NCBI GenBank assembly: GCA_963676905.2
Contig: CAXXVE010000001.1
Location: forward strand, 1,240,001-1,304,000
From: Oceanispirochaeta sp963676905
GTDB lineage: Bacteria > Spirochaetota > Spirochaetia > DSM-2461
Direction of reading: 5' to 3'
Length of the DNA stretch: 64,000 nucleotides
Position 1 is the first letter of the stretch. Each line of letters opens with the position of its first letter. The position numbers were made by a program, and so were the translations under genes. Below the pieces are notes generated by a model, which worked only from the letters and a program-made list of their open reading frames with translations, was not told the DNA's origin and ran no database searches. Of the stretch, positions 40,392-49,525 are shown piece after piece.

Positions 40392-43300
40392 ATGAATAAA
40401 ATCCGCAATCTTTCCATAAGGCTTAAGCTCTTTCTCGTCTACTCGGCACTGTTTCTAGCCCTTATGATCTTCAGCGTCACCCTGTTTACATCTGTTATTT
40501 CAAGAAGACTTCAGGACTCCGTTCAGAACGAGCTCGAAAGTACAACGAGCTCCATCATTCAGCTTATAAGTGATTATGCAAGCTATACGGTCCACTCCCA
40601 TCTTGAGACTCTGGTTGAATCCAGATTGAGCGTACTTTCTGTTCTCGATACTTTTGAGAAGCAGGGAGTCCTTTTGCCCGGTGAGGCGAAGGAGATGGCC
40701 GCCGATGAACTTCTGTCCACTTCCATAGGGGAAGAGGGGTATTTCTATGTACTTGATACGGAGGGTTCAATTCTGATCCATCCCTATGAAAACCTGATAG
40801 GGACAAATGTTGCGGAATATGATTTTGTTCAGAAACAGCTGCAGTCTCCCACAGGATATCTGGAGTATGTGTGGAAGAACCCCGGTGAGGAGAAGAGCAG
40901 AAACAAGGCTCTCTTCACAGGATACTATGAGCCCTGGGGGTGGATTATCACAGCCAGTGTCTACAGGAGTGATCTTGAATCTCTGATTCATCTGGAGGAT
41001 TTAAATAATACCATACAAAATATCCCTGTTGCGCTGAACGGGTACCCCATGATTTTTAACCTGGATGGGGATATCCTGGTTCATCCCACACTGGCAGGAG
41101 AAAACTTCAATGAGAAGGCAGTGACCGACGGTTGGGACAACAATTTCTTTGAAACCATGATCAGGGAAAAACAGGGGAACATCAGGTATGAGTGGCCTGC
41201 TCCGGAAGGGGGAGACCTCAAGGATAAAGTCGCCTTCTTCAGTTATATTCCCGAGTATAACTGGATCATAGCCTCAACTGTATATACCGACAGGTACCAG
41301 GCTGCAGTAAGAAACTTTTTCCTTTTTCTCTTTGGTGTTCTGATTTTTACAACACTTCTCTTTCTCTATACAAGCCAGAAACTTGCTGTAATGATTACGG
41401 CTCCCCTCCACCTTCTTGTTGATTTTATTGAGGAGGCAAGAGCCCGGGGCAATGATCTGGCCATGCGTTTTGAATTTAACGGAAGTGATGAGATCGCCAG
41501 ACTTGCTTTTCAGTTCAACGGATTCCTTGATGATCTTCAGAAGTCGGAAGAGGAGAGGGTGAAGACAGAGAATAGAAACAGAATCCTTGCCCAGTTTCCC
41601 GAAGGAAGCCCCTTTCCCGTTATCCGTGTCGGGGAGGACGGCAGCGTCCTTTATGCCAATCCGGCCGCAAATATCCAGCTCTTGAACTGGAACCCCTATG
41701 ATCCTGACAGAATCCCTGACGATCTGGCAGGGATGATCAGCAATCTTGTGACACCCTTTGGTGTTTTTGAATATATAAGAGGGGAAGATGCCTACGAGGT
41801 CCTTACGACGTACTTCAGCTCTCAGAAAGCCTACTATCTTTTCTTCAGCGATATCAGGGAGAGGCTTGAAGCCCAGTCCCAGATGCTCCTTTCCGAGAGC
41901 GTTTTCAGTAACTCTATGGATGGAATCCTGATTACAGATACAGATGCTGTTATTCAGAGAGTCAATCCTGCGTACCTTGATATAAGCGGCTATACTGCCG
42001 AGGATCTTCTGGGGAAGACACCCTCCATAATGCAGTCAGGAGAGTATAACGAAGAGTTTTATGCAGATTTCTGGGAGTCCCTGAAGGAGAAGGGCCGCTG
42101 GTCGGGAGAGATCCGGGACAAACGGAAAAACGGTGACATCATACCCCTTCTTCTCAGTATCAACAGCATTTTTAATGAGAGGGGAGAGCTGACTCACTAT
42201 GTCGGTGTTATTAAAGATATTTCCGAACTTAAAAAAAGTGAAAAGAAGCTGAAGTATCTGGCTTTCTACGACGGCCTGACAGGCCTTCCCAACAGATCTC
42301 TCTTTCTGGACCGCATGAATCAGGCCATTGCCTTTGCCGACAGAAACAGCACAAAGATTGCCGTTATGTTTCTGGATCTGGACAACTTCAAGAATATCAA
42401 TGACAGCGTGGGGCATAATGTGGGTGATCAGTACCTCCGGGAGATCAGCGACAGGCTGCGCCAGGGCTGCCGGGATGAGGATACAATCGCCAGGCTGGGT
42501 GGAGATGAGTTCCTTGTTATGATGCCGGGTGTTGAGACAAAGAAACTTGCCTCCGAGGTCATCCGCCGCTTTCAGAAAGCTCTGCATGAGCCCCTTCATA
42601 TCAGTGGTCTTGATGTTCATACAACCGCCAGCATGGGAGTTACATTCTATCCTGATGACGGGACTGATGCCCTGCAGCTGCTTCAGAATGCGGACATGGC
42701 CATGTATCAGTCCAAGAGAAAGGGAAAGGACAGCTTCACCTATTACGAAAGCGGAATGAACAAGGATATCCTCTTCAAGGTAGAGCTTGATGGAAAGATG
42801 CGGAATGCTCTTGTTCTTGATGAATTTCAGGTTGTTTATCAGCCCAAGGTGGAAGTCGCCGACGGATCTGTCAAAGGAGCTGAGGCTCTGGTAAGGTGGA
42901 ACAGCTCTGACGGAACAACGATCTCTCCTGCCGATTTTATTCCTCTGGCAGAGGATAACGGATTTATCCTTCAGCTGGGTGACTGGATTCTGGAGAAGGT
43001 TCTGGAGGACCTTTCGGATATGAAAGCGGTAGGGGGAGAGGATTTTCAGATTGCTGTCAATCTGTCGGGGCGTCAGTTCCGGGACCGGGATCTGCTCAGG
43101 AGAATCAGCAGAATTGTTGAGAAATCGGATCACTCCTTTGAGTCCATCAATTTCGAGATAACCGAGAGTGTGGCCATGGAAGACTCTCAGGCAACCCTCA
43201 CTGTTCTGGAGGATCTCCGGAAACTCAATGTAAGTATCTCGATTGACGACTTCGGGACGGGATACTCCTCCCTCTCCTATCTGAAGCGGTTTGAGACTGA

Positions 43301-43571
43301 TTATCTGAAGATAGACAAGAGCTTTATAGACGAGCTCCCTGACGACAGGAAAGGGTCGGCTCTCGTTCAGGATATTATCCGCATGGCTCACAACCTTGAT
43401 ATGAAAATTGTCGCCGAAGGTGTGGAGGATGAGAGACAGCTTGAGTTTCTGAAAACAACCGGTTGTGACAGTATTCAGGGGTACTATTTCTCACGACCCC
43501 TGGGGCTGAAGGAGTTCCTTCTCTATCTGAAAAATCACAGTAGCGGTATTCTTGATAATCAAGGTTCCTGA
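40392..43571 (+). CDS. dCache-PAS-GGDEF-EAL cyclic-di-GMP signalling protein
   Basis: 1059 residues. Membrane helix ~13-33; an extracytoplasmic double-Cache sensor (~35-305) with two similar modules (YVLDTEGSILIHPYENLIGTN and FNLDGDILVHPTLAGENF); second helix ~310-332; HAMP-like linker; a PAS region with GILITDTDAVIQRVNPAYLDISGYTAEDLLG; GGDEF with GGDEF at 703-707; EAL domain (~805-1050) with EALVRW, NFEITESVAMED, DFGTGYSSLSYL and EGVEDERQ. Both enzymatic motifs look intact, so it could make or break cyclic di-GMP. It links an external ligand to motility or biofilm control. Confidence 0.95.
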   Translation: MNKIRNLSIRLKLFLVYSALFLALMIFSVTLFTSVISRRLQDSVQNELESTTSSIIQLISDYASYTVHSHLETLVESRLSVLSVLDTFEKQGVLLPGEAKEMAADELLSTSIGEEGYFYVLDTEGSILIHPYENLIGTNVAEYDFVQKQLQSPTGYLEYVWKNPGEEKSRNKALFTGYYEPWGWIITASVYRSDLESLIHLEDLNNTIQNIPVALNGYPMIFNLDGDILVHPTLAGENFNEKAVTDGWDNNFFETMIREKQGNIRYEWPAPEGGDLKDKVAFFSYIPEYNWIIASTVYTDRYQAAVRNFFLFLFGVLIFTTLLFLYTSQKLAVMITAPLHLLVDFIEEARARGNDLAMRFEFNGSDEIARLAFQFNGFLDDLQKSEEERVKTENRNRILAQFPEGSPFPVIRVGEDGSVLYANPAANIQLLNWNPYDPDRIPDDLAGMISNLVTPFGVFEYIRGEDAYEVLTTYFSSQKAYYLFFSDIRERLEAQSQMLLSESVFSNSMDGILITDTDAVIQRVNPAYLDISGYTAEDLLGKTPSIMQSGEYNEEFYADFWESLKEKGRWSGEIRDKRKNGDIIPLLLSINSIFNERGELTHYVGVIKDISELKKSEKKLKYLAFYDGLTGLPNRSLFLDRMNQAIAFADRNSTKIAVMFLDLDNFKNINDSVGHNVGDQYLREISDRLRQGCRDEDTIARLGGDEFLVMMPGVETKKLASEVIRRFQKALHEPLHISGLDVHTTASMGVTFYPDDGTDALQLLQNADMAMYQSKRKGKDSFTYYESGMNKDILFKVELDGKMRNALVLDEFQVVYQPKVEVADGSVKGAEALVRWNSSDGTTISPADFIPLAEDNGFILQLGDWILEKVLEDLSDMKAVGGEDFQIAVNLSGRQFRDRDLLRRISRIVEKSDHSFESINFEITESVAMEDSQATLTVLEDLRKLNVSISIDDFGTGYSSLSYLKRFETDYLKIDKSFIDELPDDRKGSALVQDIIRMAHNLDMKIVAEGVEDERQLEFLKTTGCDSIQGYYFSRPLGLKEFLLYLKNHSSGILDNQGS

Positions 43572-43625
43572 GTGCCGGAACAGTCCTGTCTGTTCATTTA
43601 TTCAATCAAAATTGGAAAAATTAAG

Positions 43626-43639
43626 TGGAAACGTTTACA
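43626..43639 (+). promoter_or_regulatory. LacI-type operator upstream of its own regulator gene
   Basis: TGGAAACGTTTACA fits the LacI/GalR palindrome class (TGNAAACGNTTNCA). It overlaps the probable -35 of the regulator gene, whose -10 TATACT is at 43649-43654, suggesting autoregulation. Confidence 0.65.
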
Positions 43640-43690
43640 TTGTGATGCTATACTTGGGCAATAATCCCTGGTGCAGATGTGAGGTATAAG

Positions 43691-44662
43691 GTGGGCGAGA
43701 AGGTAACAATCAAGGACATTGCCGCCAGGGCGGGTGTCGGCATCGGTACTGTGTCACGGGTGTTGAACAACAGCCCCAATGTGAAGGAGAGCACCCGGGC
43801 TGAGGTTATAAGGATTGCCCGGGAGATGAACTATGTTCCCAACGGCGCAGCACGGATGCTTGTCCGCCGTTCCCACTCTCAGGCCACAGTCGCTCTTCTG
43901 CTGCCGGTGGTGGAGAACCAGTTCTTCTTCGAACTCATCAAGCATATCCATACAAGGCTTAAAACGGAACAGTTCAATATCATGATCTTCAATACCGATC
44001 ACGGCCATGATTCAGTGGTTCATCATATTGTGGAGCAGAGGCTGACCGCCGTGCTTACACTCGGAGACCCCCCCCTGACCAAGGCGGAGCAGGAGATCCT
44101 CAATATACACAGAATCCCCTTTCTCTATGTGGACTATCATGATCCGGAATCAAGCTATATCACCTATGACAGTTTCAAGGGCAGCACAATGGCTGCGGAT
44201 TACCTTATCTCGAGGAACTGCAAGAAGATAATGATGATTGGCCTTGTGGACCGTTCTCAGCAGCAGGTGGACCGGTTTGAGGGGTTCAGGCGCTATGTGG
44301 AGGAGAAGGGAGACATTCAGGTTTCCGAGCTCTGCATCAACTCCGAAGAGGAGTGCTATGAGATCACTCTGAGCCTTTTGAACGACCCGTCACTGGACGG
44401 TCTCTTTTACTTTTCCGATACCCTGGCCTACGGTGGAATCCAGGCAAGAATGGAGTCAGGCAGAGACGTTTCCATTATAGGATACGACGACATCTTCCCC
44501 TCCAAGTTTATGAAGCTTTCCACAGTAAGACAGTCCTCCGAGATTCTGGGGACCCGGGCCGCTGAAATGGTTGTTGAACTGGTCCGGCAGCGGGAAGACG
44601 GGGAGGAGAGCCGAATCCTTCAGACTGTCCTTGAACCCCAGCTCATCGACAGACACAGCTGA
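43691..44662 (+). CDS. LacI-family transcriptional repressor
   Basis: 323 residues from GTG at 43691, preceded by GAGG at 6 bases; an upstream GTG (43679) lacks a ribosome site. N-terminal helix-turn-helix VTIKDIAARAGVGIGTVSRVLNN with hinge helix, then a periplasmic-binding-protein-like sugar domain (ILTLGDPP, FLYVDYHDPESSY, IMMIGLVDRSQQQVDRFEGF, IIGYDDI). It should bind the three TGGAAACG palindromes around it and regulate the downstream ABC transporter and phosphorylase genes. The inducer is probably the transported sugar or its product. Confidence 0.95.
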   Translation: MGEKVTIKDIAARAGVGIGTVSRVLNNSPNVKESTRAEVIRIAREMNYVPNGAARMLVRRSHSQATVALLLPVVENQFFFELIKHIHTRLKTEQFNIMIFNTDHGHDSVVHHIVEQRLTAVLTLGDPPLTKAEQEILNIHRIPFLYVDYHDPESSYITYDSFKGSTMAADYLISRNCKKIMMIGLVDRSQQQVDRFEGFRRYVEEKGDIQVSELCINSEEECYEITLSLLNDPSLDGLFYFSDTLAYGGIQARMESGRDVSIIGYDDIFPSKFMKLSTVRQSSEILGTRAAEMVVELVRQREDGEESRILQTVLEPQLIDRHS

Positions 44663-44765
44663 TCCCTGCCTCTCAGGCTGTCTGAAAAACATCAAATATT
44701 ATCAAAGTGGAATGAAATTTGAGAAAGAGGGGCAGGCTCTGTCTCCTCTGCTGTTCCGTTGAAAA

Positions 44766-44779
44766 TGGAAACGATTCCG
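44766..44779 (+). promoter_or_regulatory. LacI-type operator upstream of the ABC promoter
   Basis: TGGAAACGATTCCG, core GGAA-x-CG-x-TTCC, lies 17 bases upstream of the -35 of the promoter at 44797. Paired with the operator at 44839 it could form a repression loop. Confidence 0.6.
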
Positions 44780-44796
44780 ATTTTACAAGAATTCTC

Positions 44797-44824
44797 TTGA
44801 CAATTGGAAAAGTCGGGATATGAT
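44797..44824 (+). promoter_or_regulatory. promoter of the sugar ABC operon
   Basis: TTGACA (44797-44802), a 16-base spacer and TATGAT (44819-44824) form a near-consensus sigma-70-type promoter. Transcription would start near 44831, just before the downstream operator. Confidence 0.7.
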
Positions 44825-44838
44825 GGTACTTACAAAAA

Positions 44839-44852
44839 TGGAAACGTTACCA
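44839..44852 (+). promoter_or_regulatory. LacI-type operator just after the transcription start
   Basis: TGGAAACGTTACCA lies about 8 bases past the predicted start of transcription, the classic position for a repressor roadblock. Confidence 0.65.
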
Positions 44853-44888
44853 CGGATTCCACTCTTCGAATCATTATTGGAGGATAAC

Positions 44889-46142
44889 ATGAAACGAGTT
44901 CTTACAGTACTTCTTATTCTTGCGGTTTCTGCAGCAGCATTTGCTTCCGGATCACAGGATGGAGGAAAAGGCGGATCTGTAACTCTTATGCAGAACAAAC
45001 CTGAAATTGATCCCCAGCTCCAGGCATACGGAAAGCTCTGGGCTGAAAAAACCGGAAAAAGAGCGGTTATGAAATCTATCGGCGGAAGCAGTTCCGTAAC
45101 CATGGGACAGCAGCTCAGAGCTGACTACGCAGCAGGCGAGATGCCCGATATCTTTATTATTGCAGGTATTGAGGACTACTATGAGTGGGAGAGCCTGATT
45201 CTGGATATGTCCGATGAGCCCTGGACTGAGGACACCTCCGTCGCTTTCAAGGTTGACGGCAAGACATACGGTTTCCCTGTAGCTGTAGAAGGCTGGGGTA
45301 TGGCTTATAACAAAGACCTGTTGGACATGGCTGGAATTGACCCCGCCACACTGACAAACTACGGCGCCTACAAGGCTGCGTTTGAAAAACTCGACTCCAT
45401 GAAGGACGAACTGGGAGTTCTCTCTGTTGTATCCATGGCTGCCGGTCCCGAGATGGGCTGGGTCACTGCCCACCACAACTTCAACTCTCTTCTCTCCAAT
45501 GGACTTCCCTACGGAGATCTCTCGGTAACCGAGGATCTTCTGGCTGGTAATGTTGATGCGGAAAGACTCAGCGAGTATGCAGACTGGGTGGAACTGCTCT
45601 TCAAATATGCAGACAAATCAGTTCTGACCACCGGAAACTATGACTCTCAGGTAGGCATGTTCGCCACAGGAAGATCTGTATTCCTCCATCAGGGAAACTG
45701 GGTTGATCCCAACATGGAGCAGGCGAAAGCTACCTTCACAATGGGTTATGCTCCCCACGGTTCCATGAAAGCCGACACCGACGGAATCTTTGTTTCCGCT
45801 CCTTCCTACTACGTGATCAACAAGGATTCCAAGAATCTGGAAGCGGCTAAACAGTTCCTCAACGACATGGTCTACACTCCCGAAGGTCAGAAGTTTATGG
45901 TTGAAGAAGCCGGAATGCTTCCCGCATTCGGAAACATAACCCTTCAGCCCGACGGACAGCTTTCCAAGTCCGTTCAGCAGTACTCTGCCGCAGGCAAGGT
46001 ATACTCCTGGAATCAGTATAACTTTTCCGGAGACTTCAGAGATCAGACTCTGGCTCCCATCTACAATCAGTTTGCCAACGGTTCCATTGACAAAGCACAG
46101 TTCATCAGACTGATGACTGATGCCTTTGAGAACAGACAGTAA
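44889..46142 (+). CDS. sugar ABC transporter substrate-binding protein
   Basis: 417 residues from ATG 44889, preceded by GGAGGATAAC. Signal peptide MKRVLTVLLILAVSAAAFAS; mature domain is the family 1 (maltose-type) binding fold, with typical AVEGWGMAYNKDLLDMAGID and PSYYVINKDSKNLEAAKQFL segments. It delivers a di- or oligosaccharide to the permeases that follow. Operator and promoter immediately upstream put it under LacI-type control. Confidence 0.92.
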   Translation: MKRVLTVLLILAVSAAAFASGSQDGGKGGSVTLMQNKPEIDPQLQAYGKLWAEKTGKRAVMKSIGGSSSVTMGQQLRADYAAGEMPDIFIIAGIEDYYEWESLILDMSDEPWTEDTSVAFKVDGKTYGFPVAVEGWGMAYNKDLLDMAGIDPATLTNYGAYKAAFEKLDSMKDELGVLSVVSMAAGPEMGWVTAHHNFNSLLSNGLPYGDLSVTEDLLAGNVDAERLSEYADWVELLFKYADKSVLTTGNYDSQVGMFATGRSVFLHQGNWVDPNMEQAKATFTMGYAPHGSMKADTDGIFVSAPSYYVINKDSKNLEAAKQFLNDMVYTPEGQKFMVEEAGMLPAFGNITLQPDGQLSKSVQQYSAAGKVYSWNQYNFSGDFRDQTLAPIYNQFANGSIDKAQFIRLMTDAFENRQ

Positions 46143-46159
46143 TCATTTGTACTACTGCG

Positions 46160-46195
46160 GGGACGGCTGCCCGAGGGCGGGCGTCCCTGTTTTTT
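46160..46195 (+). terminator. intra-operon terminator between binding protein and permease
   Basis: GGGACG (46160-46165) pairs with CGTCCC (46182-46187), with an inner GCCC/GGGC stem, followed by a run of T. Partial termination here would give more binding protein than permease. Confidence 0.75.
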
Positions 46196-46209
46196 ATCAG
46201 GACTTAAAC

Positions 46210-47130
46210 ATGACAGACAAGCAGGAAAACAGAATCGTTTTCTGGACATTCTTGACACCGGTTTTATTTGCCTTTTGTATGGTTGTAATCATACCTTTTT
46301 TCATCGGTGCCTTTTACTCCTTTACCAACTGGAGCTCCACAGCCCGGGCCAACGAGGTTCTGGAATTTGTAGGATTCGCCAACTTTACAGAGAGTTTCAG
46401 GGATCCCTCATTTATCTACTCTTTTATTCTTACACTGGTCTACACTGTGATAAATATGCTGGCCATCAATGTGACAGCCTTTTTTCTGGCCGTCTTTGTG
46501 ACAAGCAGACTTAAATTCAGAAATTTATACAGGGTCGGGTTTTTTATTCCCAACCTGATCGGAGGGCTGATCCTCGGATATATCTGGCAGTTTATCTTTA
46601 ACAATGCCATCCCTTCTCTGGGTGATGTCGTCCCCTTTCTTTCCTTCCTGGGAGATCCTGAAAAACTGGTCCTTGCCAACCGGAACTCAGCTGTTCTCGC
46701 CCTTGTGGCTGTGGGAACCTGGCAGTATGCGGGTTATATTATGATGATCTACGTGGCCGCCCTGGAATCGGTCCCCGTCGAGCTTCATGAGGCCGCCAGG
46801 ATAGACGGCGCCAATACTTGGGAACGTGTTCGAAATATCACGATCCCCATGATCGCACAGGCCTTTACAATCACAATGTTCCTGACTCTGGTACAGTCGT
46901 TCAAACAGTTTGACGTAAACGTCTCCCTTACCGCCGGAGGCCCGTCGTCAATGTTCCTCGACAAGCCCCTGTTCGGTACAGAGCTTCTGGCCCTGAATAT
47001 CTACAACACCGCCTTTGTCCGCCTGAAAATGGCTATGGCTCAGGCCCAGGCGGTAATATTCTTTCTTGTTCTGATTGTTATCTCCCTTATACAGGTCAGC
47101 ATCAACAAGAAGAAAGAGGTGGAAATGTAA
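46210..47130 (+). CDS. sugar ABC transporter permease (MalF-type)
   Basis: 306 residues. About six membrane helices and the conserved EAA loop ESVPVELHEAARIDGANTWERVRNITIPMI that contacts the ATPase. The ATG at 46210 begins MTDKQENRIVFWTFLTPVLF, the typical permease N-terminus; upstream in-frame starts lie within the terminator hairpin. It ends one base into the next permease gene. Confidence 0.92.
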   Translation: MTDKQENRIVFWTFLTPVLFAFCMVVIIPFFIGAFYSFTNWSSTARANEVLEFVGFANFTESFRDPSFIYSFILTLVYTVINMLAINVTAFFLAVFVTSRLKFRNLYRVGFFIPNLIGGLILGYIWQFIFNNAIPSLGDVVPFLSFLGDPEKLVLANRNSAVLALVAVGTWQYAGYIMMIYVAALESVPVELHEAARIDGANTWERVRNITIPMIAQAFTITMFLTLVQSFKQFDVNVSLTAGGPSSMFLDKPLFGTELLALNIYNTAFVRLKMAMAQAQAVIFFLVLIVISLIQVSINKKKEVEM

Positions 47131-47987
47131 TGAAGAAGTATTTCAGACACCCCATTGCTCTTGAGATTATTACGGCCCTTGTTTTTCTGGCCTTTCTCTT
47201 TCCATTTTTTATTGTCCTTGTGAACTCGGCAAAGGATGCCTTCCAGATTACTGTCGATCCCCTCGGAATGCCCGAGAGCTGGTCCCAGATCGGAACCAAC
47301 TTTGTGAAGATCTGGACCAACGGAAACATCCGCTATCCAAGTTCTTTCAGGTCCTCCGTTGTTATTACGGTCCTCTCCCTGCTTGCCATTACGGTACTCT
47401 CCAGTCAGGCGGCATGGGTTCTGGTGCGTACCAAAACAAAGCTCTCCAACGCCATTTTCCTGCTCTTCGTTGCGGCCATGGTTATTCCCTTTCAGATCGT
47501 TATGTTTCCCCTCCTGTCCTGGTTCCGGGGAATTTATACGGTTACAGGTATCCGTCTTCTCCGGACATACTTCGGAATGATTCTGGCCTATGTGGGATTC
47601 GGCTGTTCCCTTTCGGTTTTTCTCTACCATGGATTTATCAAGTCCATTCCCTTTGAACTGGAAGAGGCTGCCAAAATTGACGGATGCAACCGTTTTCAGA
47701 CCTTTTACATAATAATTTCTCCAATACTCAGACCGATTCATGCGACGGTTGTTGTTTTAAACGGCATCTGGATCTGGAACGACTACCTTCTGCCTCTGCT
47801 GGTTCTGGGAGTAGGCAACAGGATACAGACCATCCCTCTTGCGGTGGCCAACTTCGCCGGTGCCTATGTAAAACAGTGGGACCTGATCATGACGGCCATT
47901 CTTATGGCGATGATTCCCATTATAGTTTTGTTTCTGGCTGCTCAGAAGCATATAATCAAAGGTATGGTGGCCGGTTCTATCAAATAG
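47130..47987 (+). CDS. sugar ABC transporter permease (MalG-type)
   Basis: 285 residues, six membrane helices and an EAA loop (SIPFELEEAAKIDGCNRFQTFYIIISPIL). It pairs with the MalF-type subunit. Its stop is at 47985-47987, followed by a terminator. No ATP-binding subunit is encoded in this operon, so a shared ATPase elsewhere is probably used. Confidence 0.92.
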   Translation: MKKYFRHPIALEIITALVFLAFLFPFFIVLVNSAKDAFQITVDPLGMPESWSQIGTNFVKIWTNGNIRYPSSFRSSVVITVLSLLAITVLSSQAAWVLVRTKTKLSNAIFLLFVAAMVIPFQIVMFPLLSWFRGIYTVTGIRLLRTYFGMILAYVGFGCSLSVFLYHGFIKSIPFELEEAAKIDGCNRFQTFYIIISPILRPIHATVVVLNGIWIWNDYLLPLLVLGVGNRIQTIPLAVANFAGAYVKQWDLIMTAILMAMIPIIVLFLAAQKHIIKGMVAGSIK

Positions 47988-47994
47988 AACTATC

Positions 47995-48026
47995 TGAAAA
48001 AAGGTCCCTTACGGGGCCTTTTTTTT
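47995..48026 (+). terminator. intrinsic terminator after the permease genes
   Basis: AAAAGGTCCC / GGGGCCTTTT stem with a short loop, followed by six T or more. It separates the permeases from the GH13 gene, whose expression may then depend on read-through. Confidence 0.75.
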
Positions 48027-48029
48027 ATC

Positions 48030-48060
48030 TCACAGCCATGGTCGGGAACCGTGGCTGTGA
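48030..48060 (+). other. strong hairpin before the GH13 gene
   Basis: TCACAGCCA (48030-48038) pairs with TGGCTGTGA (48052-48060), with an inner GGT/ACC pairing, just before the GH13 start codon region and directly after the upstream terminator. It has no T-run, so it is more likely an RNA structure affecting stability or translation than a terminator. Confidence 0.55.
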
Positions 48061-48085
48061 CAGTTTTACAATGAAAGAGGACAGT

Positions 48086-49525
48086 ATGAAAAACGGCATA
48101 CAGCTTATAACTTATCCCGACAGTCTCGGGACCAACCTGAAAGATCTGAAAAGGGCCCTGGACGGTCCTCTGAAGGACTGCCTCACGGGGGTTCATATTC
48201 TGCCCTTTTTTCCCTCTTCCGGGGACAGAGGGTTCTCGCCTACGGGGTACAGGGATATCGATCCCGCCTTCGGCAGCTGGAAGGATCTGAGGGCTATCAG
48301 CGGAAGCTATGATCTTGTTGTGGACTTTATGATCAACCACCTCTCCAGGCAGTCTGATGAGTTTATTGATTTTGCGGAAAAGGGCAACGCCAGTCCCTGG
48401 GCCGGACTCTTTCTGCCTGTCGACAGAGTCAAGGCGGACGGGGAGTTCACACCAGAGGAACTCGGGAAGATCTATACCCGCAAGCCCAGGGCTCCCTGGA
48501 TCGAAGTCACCCATAAAGACGGTACTGTAAGGAAGGTCTGGTGTACATTCTCCGAGGAGCAGATTGATCTGGATGTGCACTCTCTTGTGGGACGGAAGTT
48601 TATCCGTGAGAGCCTGAACTTTCTTGCTGATCAGGGGGCGGTTATGATCCGCCTGGACGCCTTTGCCTATGTCACAAAGAAGGCCGGAACCTCATGTTTC
48701 TTTCTGGAGCCCGAAATCTGGGAGGTCCTGGGAGAACTCAGGGACGAGATGGCCCAGAGGGACGTGGAACTTCTTCCCGAGATTCATGAGCACTACTCCA
48801 TCCCCCTGAAGCTTGCAGACAAGGGTTACGGGGTTTATGACTTCGCCCTTCCCATGCTTCTGCTTCACGCCCTTTACAGTGGACGGGCTGACCGGCTCGG
48901 TGAATGGTTCCGGATCTGTCCCCGTCATCAGTTCACAACCCTGGATACCCATGACGGCATCGGTGTCGTGGATGTGGCGGATCTGCTGACTCCCGAAGAG
49001 GTGGATCTGACATGCAGTTCCCTCTATGAGAAGGGGTCCAATGTGAACCGCCGCTACAGTTCAGAGGAGTATAACAATCTGGATATCTACCAGATCAACT
49101 GCACATACTACTCTGCTCTGGGAGAGGATGATGCGGCCTATCTTCTGGCCCGGGCTGTGCAGTTTTTCGCTCCGGGTATCCCCCAGGTTTACTATGTGGG
49201 AATGCTGGCCGGAGCAAATGATATTGAGCTTGTAGAGAGGACAAAAAACGGCAGGGATATCAACCGTCACGGTTATACCCTAGATGAGATAGAGTCCGAA
49301 ACAAAGCGCCCTGTGGTGGCATCCCTTATCAAACTTATGAAGCTTAGAAACAGTCATCCCGCATTTGCCGGGGAATTTGAACTGGTTCAGGCTACCCCGG
49401 AAGGTGAGCTTGAAATCATCAGAACCGCCGAAGGGCGCTCTGTCAGACTACAGGCTGATCTGAAGGCAAAGACCTTTTCTGTCAGTGAGGATAACGGTTC
49501 CGGCTGGACCGGTGTGAACCTGTAA
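48086..49525 (+). CDS. GH13 subfamily 18 phosphorylase (sucrose phosphorylase type)
   Basis: 479 residues from ATG 48086 (GAGG 5 bases upstream). The fold is the GH13 barrel: N-terminal NGIQLITYPDSLGTNLKDL, nucleophile Asp in MIRLDAFAYVTKKAGTSCFF, acid/base Glu in LLPEIHEHYS, and the third Asp in TLDTHDGIGVVD, as in bifidobacterial sucrose phosphorylase. Later motifs YQINCTYYSALG and AKNGRDINRH-type (here TKNGRDINRHGY) match too. The substrate-loop region reads RKPRAPW, so sucrose, sucrose-6-phosphate, glucosylglycerol or glucosylglycerate are possible acceptors. It lets the cell phosphorolyse an imported alpha-glucoside. Confidence 0.88.
   Translation: MKNGIQLITYPDSLGTNLKDLKRALDGPLKDCLTGVHILPFFPSSGDRGFSPTGYRDIDPAFGSWKDLRAISGSYDLVVDFMINHLSRQSDEFIDFAEKGNASPWAGLFLPVDRVKADGEFTPEELGKIYTRKPRAPWIEVTHKDGTVRKVWCTFSEEQIDLDVHSLVGRKFIRESLNFLADQGAVMIRLDAFAYVTKKAGTSCFFLEPEIWEVLGELRDEMAQRDVELLPEIHEHYSIPLKLADKGYGVYDFALPMLLLHALYSGRADRLGEWFRICPRHQFTTLDTHDGIGVVDVADLLTPEEVDLTCSSLYEKGSNVNRRYSSEEYNNLDIYQINCTYYSALGEDDAAYLLARAVQFFAPGIPQVYYVGMLAGANDIELVERTKNGRDINRHGYTLDEIESETKRPVVASLIKLMKLRNSHPAFAGEFELVQATPEGELEIIRTAEGRSVRLQADLKAKTFSVSEDNGSGWTGVNL

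Noticed and set aside
42036..43391. Long open frame opposite the GGDEF-EAL region
   Set aside because: Opposite strand of a clear catalytic domain, no motif; a shadow frame.
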